From contig JASFTK010000101.1 in NCBI GenBank assembly GCA_050053595.1, forward strand, positions 1 to 5,477: 5,477 bases of DNA, in the 5' to 3' direction. A program made the translations under genes and the position numbers. The DNA is from GCA-2726865 sp050053595 (GTDB lineage Archaea > Thermoproteota > Bathyarchaeia > TCS64). This document shows positions 1 through 4,851 of this stretch, piece after piece; the first letter of the stretch is position 1; every line of letters starts with the position of its first letter. The notes under the pieces were generated by a model that was not told the DNA's origin, did not search any database, and saw only the letters and a program-made list of their open reading frames with translations.

Positions 1-525
1 TTCCAGGATCTCGCAGCCTTTCTGATTGAGTAATGAGATCCTTCCCTCCACGTCCAAGACGACGATCATGGCCCCGGCGACATCGAGATATCTCTGAGCC
101 CTGTTTCTCTCCTGGATCACTCTCTCCTCGGCCCGTTTCTTATTTACCGCGGCTCTTATACGCCTCGCCAGAATCTGATAGTGGTTTGGATCTGTTTCTT
201 TCCGGATGTAGTCATTAACACCAACGTTGAACGCGTTGGATGCGACCTCTTCGCTCCCCCGTCCCGTGTAGATTATTATTGGGATGTTACTGGTTTCCCT
301 TATCTTTTCAGCGAATTCGATGCCGTTCATTCCTGGCATCAGGTAATCAGTAATTAGACAGTCATAGGGGTCTAATTGGAGCCTATCGAACACATCCGCT
401 GATGAGAGGACTGAATGGACGGTCAGATAAGGATCAAATTGTTCGAGGATTTGTCTTGTGTAGAAAAGCTGATTCTCATCATCATCGATGTGAAGTACAT
501 CAATAGTAGTTGTTTGATCGGACAT
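1..525 (-). CDS. Receiver-PAS signalling protein (response regulator or hybrid kinase), 3' end beyond window
   Basis: Reading leftward from ATG at 525-523, 175 codons are open to the window edge, so the C-terminus is missing. Residues about 8-130 form a CheY-like receiver: the acidic cluster D14-D15-D16, the likely phospho-acceptor D60 in TDYLMPGMNG, T87 in YTGRG and the conserved lysine K109 in YIRKE. A charged linker rich in R, K and E (about 128-146) follows, then the start of a PAS domain (from about 147, YLDVAGAMIVVLD... to GCEILE). In archaea this order usually continues into more PAS domains and often a histidine kinase, so the full protein may be a hybrid kinase or an output-less PAS regulator; the missing part decides. 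It should act in the cytoplasm, receiving phosphate from a histidine kinase. No partner kinase is in the window. The receiver call is firm, the output is unknown. Confidence 0.93.
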   Translation of the reverse strand, partial: MSDQTTTIDVLHIDDDENQLFYTRQILEQFDPYLTVHSVLSSADVFDRLQLDPYDCLITDYLMPGMNGIEFAEKIRETSNIPIIIYTGRGSEEVASNAFNVGVNDYIRKETDPNHYQILARRIRAAVNKKRAEERVIQERNRAQRYLDVAGAMIVVLDVEGRISLLNQKGCEILE

Positions 526-590
526 TGAATTGTGAGTCAATCGTGGTCGTGAAATACTCCTTGTTATTATGTAAATAGGTTATTACAGGA

Positions 591-602
591 CGCGATATAT
601 TG
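591..602 (-). promoter_or_regulatory. Possible TATA box of the receiver-PAS gene
   Basis: Read on the minus strand, this is CAATATATCGCG, an AT core about 70 nt before the ATG at 525. Archaeal initiation about 25 nt downstream would give a leader of roughly 45 nt. An AAGGAG on the minus strand (plus-strand 557-562) would lie in that leader, but it is 31 nt from the ATG, too far for normal initiation. An in-frame TTG lies five codons before the ATG, also poorly spaced. This is inferred from sequence only. Confidence 0.3.
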
Positions 603-787
603 AACGTATCAAACCTTCAAACACATTTCTAACTGTCAAGGTTCACGGATATTGACCCATCGAATTATCTTCAAACCACACAGTAACTATTACTAACCGA
701 CATGGAGCCGTATTGGATTAAAAGGGGTCTTCTATGGGTTCGAAAATTGCGTTCACGCTGAATCTGGTATAACAAACACCTTGAATT

Positions 788-813
788 TTCTCATTTTGAG
801 AACCAATGATTGG
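788..813 (-). terminator. Two adjacent small inverted repeats downstream of AlaX-S, possible 3' end structure
   Basis: TTCTCA-TTT-TGAGAA (788-802) is a perfect 6-bp stem with a 3-nt loop. CCAAT-G-ATTGG (803-813) follows immediately. They lie 32-57 nt beyond the alaX stop in the direction of transcription. There is no long T-run after them on the minus strand, which archaeal termination would favour, so they could instead stabilise the mRNA end or be chance. Confidence 0.3.
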
Positions 814-844
814 GAATGACGTAATGGTTAGGGGAGGAGGATCC

Positions 845-1321
845 TCAGAAGTCGCATACAGGTATGAGGTCGTTGTCATCTATATCGAAAGAGATCTCCA
901 GCAACCCCTTACTCGCCCTGTATCTCGTCTTGGCGATCTTCAAGGCTCCGATCTCCCCCGTCCGCTCCGTGTGCTCCTTGTTACAGGCGTTGACATTCCA
1001 TCCGGGTATGAGGAAGATGCTTAACCTTGTGATAGACGCTGGGAGCGGGAAGAGATCGTATATCGCGTCGCCCCACCTCTCTTCAGCCTCTGCTCTCCCC
1101 ATCACATGGACCTCAGTGGGGGCGTCTTCTTTTATCTTCGCGTTAGTCTCCTCCTCGATCCTTGAGATCTCTTCCCTGGTAGGCTTCCTATCGAACTGGA
1201 CACTCAATCTGCCATGGCTGCCGTTCACACTCACGCTGGCGGTCCACTCGGCTCCCAAGACCTTTACCACTGCGCCTTTGAGGACATGGAGGGCTGTATG
1301 GGTCCTGACTTCAACGGACAA
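845..1321 (-). CDS. alaX: Alanyl-tRNA editing protein AlaX-S (trans-editing deacylase)
   Basis: The product is a 158-residue free-standing editing domain of the AlaX-S type, which removes serine (or glycine) wrongly attached to tRNA-Ala in the cytoplasm, backing up the editing site of AlaRS. The zinc ligands expected of the family are present: H8 and H12 in RTHTALH near the N-terminus, and C113 and H117 in NACNKEH. Other family segments are KGAVVKVLG, FDRKP, YDLFP and HTERTGEIG. The length agrees with Pyrococcus AlaX-S (about 157 residues) as I remember it, and so does an N-terminus with only a few residues before EVRTH. That supports the TTG start at 1321-1319, which has GGAGAGG six bases upstream. 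No ATG, GTG or TTG lies between this TTG and the in-frame TGA of the preceding peptidase gene, so no longer start is possible. The C-terminus (DIDDNDLIPVCDF) is acidic and less conserved. The gene is probably co-transcribed and coupled with the peptidase gene. Confidence 0.95.
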   Translation of the reverse strand: MSVEVRTHTALHVLKGAVVKVLGAEWTASVSVNGSHGRLSVQFDRKPTREEISRIEEETNAKIKEDAPTEVHVMGRAEAEERWGDAIYDLFPLPASITRLSIFLIPGWNVNACNKEHTERTGEIGALKIAKTRYRASKGLLEISFDIDDNDLIPVCDF

Positions 1322-1327
1322 GGGTTT

Positions 1328-1334
1328 CCTCTCC
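1328..1334 (-). promoter_or_regulatory. Shine-Dalgarno site that fixes the TTG start of alaX
   Basis: Minus-strand GGAGAGG is followed by six bases (AAACCC) and then TTG. It lies entirely in the 18-nt spacer after the peptidase stop codon, so a ribosome ending on the peptidase would be positioned to restart. The ATG overlapping the TGA stop is out of frame and gives only 9 codons. Confidence 0.75.
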
Positions 1335-1339
1335 GACCA

Positions 1340-2467
1340 TCACCTGATAACCTGTAGCTCCGATATATCCCGGTACTGGGATACATTCTTGGCTGGTCCT
1401 TTACTGCCGACGATGAACGAGTCCTCAGTATGGACCCGGGCATGGTCCAAGGTTTGACTGGGCTCAACCTGGAAAAACATTCTAGGCTCCAGCACCCAGT
1501 CTGAGTGGGAGGGGCCCAGGAACGGGGGCTCGTGGCACCCTATCCCCATGGAGTGGCCTATAAAGTCCCTTCTGTAATCATATCCCTCTGACTCGTAGAA
1601 CCCCTTGACAGCTTCGTGGACCTCCTTCACCTTGGCTCCAGGTCGCATCGCCTCAGCGGTCGCCCACTCTGCTCCAACTGCAGTCTCGTAGGCCTTAATC
1701 TGGGTCTCGTCAGGCTTTCCCACGACCGCCATCCGCGATATATCCGAGTAATAACCCTCGAAATACGCACCGAAATCAACGTGGAGGAGGTCTCCTCCCT
1801 TGATCCTGTAATCGCCAGGGATGTGGTGGGTCTCCCATATGTTCTCCCCTGCACCGAATGTGATGAACGCAATCTGGTCAGCTCCATACTCCATTGTGAG
1901 GTTCACCATGTCCCTAGCGATTTCCCGCTCAGTGTCCCCAGGCTGCGCCATCTCGAAGGCCACGGTTATCGCCTTCGCTGTCGCCATGTTAGCTTCGCTG
2001 AGCAGACTCAGCTCCTCCCGTGATTTCACCGCCCGGAGTCTATCGAACAGGGATCTACAGTCCACGATCTCCGACTCCGGGAGCAGTTTCCTGAGGTGGT
2101 CGAGGCAGAGACCTGGGATGTCCAGCAGCTCCATGCCTATTCTAGCCTCATCAAGCCCCTTTTCCTTAAGGACCTCCGCAACAAATCCGAATGGTTTGAG
2201 AGGTTCCCATTCTCCCCCCTCGTAGACCCTTACATCCTTGATCCAAGTGGACTGTCGAGCGGTGACCTCCTCGTTTGGGTGGACGCCGAAAGTGGGTTCC
2301 CCGTCCAACGGGAAGAATGCAGCTGCCAACCTCTTGAGCATAGATATGGTCATGATCTCACTGCCCGTGGAGTAGTATACATTGTCGTGGGAGGTGGCGA
2401 CAACACAGTCCAGCCCCATCTCGTCGATCAACTTATGAACTTTCTCGGGGTCGAAACCGGTTTTCAT
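1340..2467 (-). CDS. M24-family metallopeptidase (Xaa-Pro aminopeptidase/dipeptidase-like)
   Basis: The 375-residue protein has the usual creatinase/prolidase layout. The N-terminal creatinase-like domain (about 1-145) contains DNVYYSTG, and the C-terminal pita-bread domain (about 150-375) holds a full set of dinuclear metal ligands: D231 (HVDFG), D242 (YSDISR), H305 (FIGHSMG), E335 (QVEPS) and E348 (HTEDSF). H312 in CHEPP and H215 in THHIPG match conserved active-site histidines. Such enzymes split peptide bonds next to proline; some relatives act on creatine or other amides, so the exact substrate is open. There is no signal peptide, so it is cytoplasmic. The ATG is preceded by AGGTGAG only 0-1 nt away, an unusually tight spacing. 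M17 is an alternative start, but the N-terminal helix from residue 5 fits the family. AlaX-S follows 18 nt downstream; the MFS gene ends 181 nt upstream on the same strand. Confidence 0.93.
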   Translation of the reverse strand: MKTGFDPEKVHKLIDEMGLDCVVATSHDNVYYSTGSEIMTISMLKRLAAAFFPLDGEPTFGVHPNEEVTARQSTWIKDVRVYEGGEWEPLKPFGFVAEVLKEKGLDEARIGMELLDIPGLCLDHLRKLLPESEIVDCRSLFDRLRAVKSREELSLLSEANMATAKAITVAFEMAQPGDTEREIARDMVNLTMEYGADQIAFITFGAGENIWETHHIPGDYRIKGGDLLHVDFGAYFEGYYSDISRMAVVGKPDETQIKAYETAVGAEWATAEAMRPGAKVKEVHEAVKGFYESEGYDYRRDFIGHSMGIGCHEPPFLGPSHSDWVLEPRMFFQVEPSQTLDHARVHTEDSFIVGSKGPAKNVSQYRDISELQVIR

Positions 2468-2474
2468 CTCACCT
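2468..2474 (-). promoter_or_regulatory. Ribosome-binding-like AGGTGAG touching the peptidase ATG
   Basis: AGGTGAG can pair with the archaeal 16S 3' end, but it directly abuts the ATG, where a gap of several bases is usual. Either initiation is weak, or the transcript is short-leadered and uses another mode, or the true start is M17. No clear TATA box sits at the distance expected for a leaderless transcript. Confidence 0.35.
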
Positions 2475-2529
2475 AAATAAAAGGGGATATCGTTAATACC
2501 AGTTTCTGCTAGGTTGGTTAACTTGATAT

Positions 2530-2655
2530 TCAGGGTTCCGTTCCATGTCTTACCTTTCTCTCCTTGTCCCCATCAATTATCCACCAGAATATCCACTGAA
2601 ACCCCTCAAGGAGGCTCCATACGAGTGTACCTAAGACAGTGAGTGCGTTTAATTT
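2530..2655 (-). pseudogene. Startless open frame encoding a hydrophobic segment; possible frameshifted extension of the MFS transporter
   Basis: Just behind the transporter stop, the overlapping frame stays open for about 42 codons to a TGA at 2530-2532. It encodes one strongly hydrophobic stretch (ALTVLGTLVWSLLEGFQWIF, then WWII) followed by a charged tail (DGDKERKVRHGTEP), as in a membrane helix with a cytoplasmic end. The frame has no ATG, GTG or TTG from its upstream stop at 2671-2673 onward. The transporter enters it if one A is added to the A5 run at 2659-2663: its end then reads TVKKSKLNALTVLG. It could therefore be a C-terminal extension lost through an indel or sequencing error, the product of programmed slippage, a decayed gene, or a chance open frame. 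I favour the first two only moderately. Confidence 0.35.
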
Positions 2656-3872
2656 TGATTTTTCACAGTGTCAGGAATTGTACTTAGGAGAGGTATCCGT
2701 ATCAAAGCGTCTACTAGGATGGGGATGATGAACACGAGTGTGGGGTTGACGCTCTCGTAGAGATATCCTCCGATAAGCATGGCGGGCACCCTCACAAGGT
2801 TCTGGAGGAGACTGGTGAAACCCGTCCAGCGGCCCCTGTACTCCTGAGGGACCATCTCCATGCTCATTGTCCTCCAGGCACTGCTGCTCATCATCACCCC
2901 CCTACAGCACCAGGCAAGGAGTAGAACCCACATCACTCCAGACGGGGCGATCACAAGGAGGAGATAGCTGGCATAGAAGAACGGGCGGGAAACATAGATA
3001 GTGAACTTCCTCCCCTTAGAGTCCGCTAAGTTACCCATCGGTATGGCCAGCAACATCGAGACCAAGACGAAACAGGTCCCCATATACCCTATGACCAACG
3101 AGTCGGCTCCCTTGAACTCAGCTGCATACACAAAGGGGAAGGGCATACTCATCCCCCAGGTGATGGATCCAAGGGCCTGGATAAATGCGAAGCGCCCAAG
3201 GTTCTCACCAGCCCCGAACATCTCCCTGTAATGGCCGATCAACTCACTGGTCTTGAAGCCACCGTCCGTCTTCACATCCTCTAGGCTTAAGGCGACGTAG
3301 ACCGAGATCACCGTGTAACCGACAAGCTGGATAAAGTAGAGGGGCCTGATCCCCTCCACCGAGATGCCACCGGAAAGATGGACGATGATCCCGCCGATTG
3401 TGGGGGCGAAGATACTGAAAAACTGCCTCACAGTGGTCCTCAGGGCGTACCCTGTAGCCCTGTTATGGTCCGATAGGCTGTTCGCAATGAAGATGTTCTG
3501 CATCCGGAAGACCAGGGTCATAGTTAGCGTAGCAAAGATCATAGCAGCGATGATCCAGACCCAGTCCTGTGCAAACGCATATAGAGCGACAGAGAGGACT
3601 TGGAAGATCATACCAAGGATCATGATCTTCTTCAGACTGTAGACATCTGACAGCCAGCCCGCTGGTATTGAAATGAGGGCGCTGACGGCGGATCCAACAG
3701 ACCTCACCGTGGTGAGCTGGAGGGGGGTTGCCCCGAGCTCTACGATGTAGAGGTTGCTGAAGTTCTGGACGAGCTGCATGAGGAATGTCGCTGTGACGCT
3801 CCTGGCTAAGAGCACCTTATAATTCTTAGACTGGTCCTGGATGAACTCCTGGAGCCTGCTTAAGAACGTCAC
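2649..3872 (-). CDS. Major facilitator superfamily (MFS) transporter, likely drug- or solute-efflux type
   Basis: The product is a 407-residue integral membrane protein with about 12 hydrophobic segments in two halves, joined by a polar central loop (about 196-225, EDVKTDGGFKTSELIGHYREMFG). Motif A of the superfamily lies between helices 2 and 3 as GWLSDVYSLKK (72-82), and its repeat in the second half is GNLADSKGRK (280-289). A third loop has MVPQEYRGRWTG (340-351), common in MFS_1 exporters. The short amphipathic N-terminus (MTFLSRLQEFIQDQSKNYK) is cytoplasmic. The GTG start at 3872-3870 is the only good choice: an in-frame TGA lies 9 nt upstream and no clear start follows near the N-terminus. 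Shine-Dalgarno pairing is weak (GGGCTGATC). The substrate cannot be read from sequence. The C-terminus is abrupt after helix 12 (TVKNQN), and the neighbouring open frame suggests it may once have been longer. Confidence 0.92.
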   Translation of the reverse strand: MTFLSRLQEFIQDQSKNYKVLLARSVTATFLMQLVQNFSNLYIVELGATPLQLTTVRSVGSAVSALISIPAGWLSDVYSLKKIMILGMIFQVLSVALYAFAQDWVWIIAAMIFATLTMTLVFRMQNIFIANSLSDHNRATGYALRTTVRQFFSIFAPTIGGIIVHLSGGISVEGIRPLYFIQLVGYTVISVYVALSLEDVKTDGGFKTSELIGHYREMFGAGENLGRFAFIQALGSITWGMSMPFPFVYAAEFKGADSLVIGYMGTCFVLVSMLLAIPMGNLADSKGRKFTIYVSRPFFYASYLLLVIAPSGVMWVLLLAWCCRGVMMSSSAWRTMSMEMVPQEYRGRWTGFTSLLQNLVRVPAMLIGGYLYESVNPTLVFIIPILVDALIRIPLLSTIPDTVKNQN

Positions 3873-3989
3873 TAAAGATCAGCCCGATTCAACGATATGG
3901 GGTTGCTAATGTGACAGGACGTATTCAAAACTATCTTATCCCCTGATTTAGACCCTTCAAAACATGGAGGCTAATTACAATTATCTGTC

Positions 3990-4097
3990 TTAGCCTTCTT
4001 CCTCTCCCAACCAGCCCAATTGAAGGGCCCCATAAAGAAGCCCCAAAACCAACATGACAGCGATGAGAAACCAGTATACCCTATCTACCCAGTACAC
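3990..4097 (-). CDS. Possible 35-residue single-pass membrane protein
   Basis: A GTG-started frame encodes 35 residues. A short polar start (VYWVDRV) is followed by an unbroken hydrophobic helix of about 22 residues (YWFLIAVMLVLGLLYGALQL), then GWLGEEEG and TAA. This layout is typical of small membrane proteins or transporter accessory peptides. The gene points the same way as the MFS gene, whose start is 117 nt beyond its stop. A TATA-like box lies 40 nt upstream of the GTG. No good Shine-Dalgarno site is visible, and the frame closes with a TAG seven codons before the GTG. I do not recognise a family. An internal ATG at 4055-4053 would leave only the second half of the helix. It may be chance in G-rich DNA. 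Confidence 0.42.
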   Translation of the reverse strand: MYWVDRVYWFLIAVMLVLGLLYGALQLGWLGEEEG

Positions 4098-4136
4098 ACC
4101 CGCACCAGACCCATCCTACTTCAAGGGACCGCCCCC

Positions 4137-4142
4137 TATAAA
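4137..4142 (-). promoter_or_regulatory. Possible TATA box for the small membrane-protein ORF
   Basis: The minus strand reads GAAGGTGTTTATAGGGG, with TTTATA as the AT core in otherwise G-rich DNA. Initiation about 25 nt downstream would fall near 4113, leaving a leader of some 16 nt before the GTG at 4097. The isolated AT core is suggestive only. Confidence 0.3.
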
Positions 4143-4345
4143 CACCTTCACACAACCCCGGCACACAATTCACCCTATCCTTACTCACGCAGCTCCATCC
4201 CTTCTGGATATTCCCAAAAAAAGCTAAACCAAGAGTATGCCTCATATAACGGTGCATCAAATAGGCAAGAGAAGAATTAATTTCCTGCAAAGACGATAAC
4301 ACTCACAACCAAAATCTTGATGTTGAACCAAGACCTCAACTCATC

Positions 4346-4370
4346 AGTCACACAATCATTTGTAATGACT
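4346..4370. repeat. Imperfect inverted repeat (potential hairpin)
   Basis: AGTCA and TGACT form an outer 5-bp stem; ACAA and TTGT form an inner 4-bp stem closed by the loop TCAT, with a one-versus-two base internal bulge between them. It lies in AT-rich non-coding DNA far from any start codon. It could be a protein-binding site, an RNA 3' end or chance. Confidence 0.35.
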
Positions 4371-4504
4371 AAGGCGAGCATAAACTAATAATTCCGCAAG
4401 ATTCATCTTAACAAGACAATATTAGGTATGAACGCTTACTTGCCGGGGGGTTTCTTCTAGGTGTGCGCGTGTTCATTGGCGGTATTACCCCATTTAAAAC
4501 ATTA

Positions 4505-4523
4505 ATATCATATTTTATGATAT
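4505..4523. promoter_or_regulatory. 19-bp AT-rich palindrome, candidate operator upstream of the zinc-finger pair
   Basis: ATATCATA-TTT-TATGATAT is a perfect 8-bp inverted repeat around a 3-bp centre, the size and symmetry expected for a dimeric winged-helix or helix-turn-helix regulator. Its right end lies 14 bp before the TATA-like box at 4537-4544, where an archaeal activator or repressor could contact the basal transcription complex. The binding protein is unknown. Confidence 0.45.
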
Positions 4524-4530
4524 ACATGTC

Positions 4531-4544
4531 GTAAACGATATAAC
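4531..4544 (+). promoter_or_regulatory. Archaeal BRE/TATA-like promoter for the micro-protein operon
   Basis: GTAAAC, resembling a purine-rich BRE, runs directly into GATATAAC. Initiation about 25 nt downstream would fall near 4566, giving a leader of roughly 35 nt that includes the Shine-Dalgarno site at 4584-4591. Position, order and distance all fit, which makes this the best-looking promoter in the window. Confidence 0.5.
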
Positions 4545-4583
4545 TTAGCTCCTTTTCTTACACGGTTTAGAAGCCCGTTTAAC

Positions 4584-4591
4584 AAGGGAGG
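4584..4591 (+). promoter_or_regulatory. Shine-Dalgarno site of the first micro zinc-finger gene
   Basis: AAGGGAGG lies nine bases before the ATG at 4601. It supports translation of a gene too short for usual gene finders. A GTG at 4596 lies between them, but its frame closes after 13 codons. Confidence 0.6.
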
Positions 4592-4600
4592 AATAGTGGA

Positions 4601-4702
4601 ATGGAAGTCGATCAATGTTGTGAGAACCCTAACTTGATTGGGTACCCCGAGGAGAATCCCGTGGTCCAGATCTGTATGAGTTGTGGGAAGTGGAACTCAT
4701 AG
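4601..4702 (+). CDS. Micro zinc-finger protein, 33 residues
   Basis: The ATG frame encodes 33 residues with four cysteines: a CC pair at 6-7 (DQCCENPNL) and CMSCG at 25-29, separated by a 17-residue polar loop, then KWNS and TAG. This is the plan of a one-zinc ribbon or knuckle, comparable in size to archaeal and bacterial micro-proteins with CxxC pairs. It is preceded by a good Shine-Dalgarno site and a plausible promoter, and followed 11 nt later by a second cysteine-rich micro-gene in the same direction. No function can be assigned; small zinc proteins are often regulators or accessory subunits that bind nucleic acid or a partner protein. It is acidic overall (several E and D, few basic residues), which argues for protein rather than DNA contact. 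The overlapping minus-strand frame is AT-rich and not protein-like. Confidence 0.72.
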   Translation: MEVDQCCENPNLIGYPEENPVVQICMSCGKWNS

Positions 4703-4713
4703 GCGGTTGAAAT

Positions 4714-4809
4714 ATGAGCCGTTGTAAAGAGTGTTTGAAGACGTTTGAGGAGCCCCTCTGTAAGGATTTTTCTGGGTGTGTCTTTGAAAACGTACCAAAT
4801 GTTCACTAA
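4714..4809 (+). CDS. Second micro zinc-finger-like protein, 31 residues
   Basis: The ATG at 4714 opens a 31-residue frame ending in TAA. Cysteines are C4 and C7 (RCKECLK), C16 and C22 (LCKDFSGC), with H31 as the last residue. The CxxC plus C-x5-C set could hold one zinc. AGGCGG at 4701-4706, overlapping the stop of the first micro-gene, lies seven bases before the ATG, so the two would be translated from one mRNA with coupled initiation. The composition is mixed acidic and basic, with no hydrophobic helix. The gene converges on tyrA, whose stop is 42 nt further on. I do not recognise a family. The support is the paired cysteine pattern, the spacing of the Shine-Dalgarno site and the tandem layout, so confidence is a little lower than for the first. 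Confidence 0.62.
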   Translation: MSRCKECLKTFEEPLCKDFSGCVFENVPNVH

Positions 4810-4851
4810 TTTTGTCTGTGCAAAATGAGAGTCATTGGGTTGTCCTTATTT

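Larger units (their letters stand above)
526..844. other. Gene-free gap between AlaX-S and the receiver-PAS gene
   Basis: No open frame here looks like protein on either strand, and I saw no tRNA or other structured RNA. The right end, just past the AlaX-S stop, carries two short perfect inverted repeats. The left half is AT-rich and holds the presumed promoter and leader of the receiver-PAS gene. The gap suggests that this gene has its own transcript rather than being read through from alaX. Confidence 0.6.
4098..4600. other. Intergenic region without a convincing gene
   Basis: The left part (to about 4220) is pyrimidine- and C-rich on the plus strand and has open frames on both strands with low-complexity, non-protein-like translations. 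The middle (about 4260-4440) is AT-rich, with a hairpin-forming repeat at 4346-4370. The right part (about 4490-4600) holds the palindrome, TATA/BRE-like box and Shine-Dalgarno site of the zinc-finger micro-protein genes. I found no tRNA, C/D box RNA or transposon remnant. Confidence 0.55.

Noticed and set aside
736..750. GGGTTCGAAAATTGC resembling a tRNA T-loop
   Set aside because: The flanking bases do not pair as a T-stem and no anticodon or D-arm lies at the right distance on either strand.
864..1457. 197-codon plus-strand open frame
   Set aside because: It lies opposite alaX and the end of the peptidase gene, both of which have clear catalytic motifs; its translation is serine- and leucine-rich without any recognisable motif.
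1616..2476. Several plus-strand frames of 126-135 codons and a minus-strand 86-codon frame
   Set aside because: All overlap the M24 peptidase, whose metal ligands prove the coding frame; these are shadows.
2474..2563. 17-codon minus-strand ORF (starts MERNPEYQ) with AAAGGT five bases upstream, in the gap before the peptidase gene
   Set aside because: Too short and featureless to separate from chance; a leader peptide cannot be excluded.
4020..4280. 86-codon plus-strand frame rich in P, S, Y, H and N
   Set aside because: Open because the DNA is G-poor; low-complexity translation, no Shine-Dalgarno site, and it runs against the better hydrophobic small ORF on the other strand.
4081..4302. 73-codon minus-strand frame
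   Set aside because: Cysteine and tryptophan are scattered without motif, it overlaps the TATA-like box and the upstream part of the small membrane ORF, and no ribosome-binding site is seen.
4340..4375. CTGATGA-like stretch on the minus strand resembling C/D box motifs
   Set aside because: The C-like and D-like elements overlap each other and no second box pair with proper spacing is present.
4408..4527. 39-codon minus-strand frame beginning MYIIKYDINVLNG
   Set aside because: The nearest AAGGAG is about 20 nt from the ATG, the frame reads through the palindrome, and the second half looks like random R/P/S-rich sequence. Weak but not impossible.
4612..4806. 64-codon minus-strand frame opposite the micro zinc-finger genes
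   Set aside because: It has no motif or ribosome-binding site, while the opposite strand has two cysteine-patterned frames each with a Shine-Dalgarno site.
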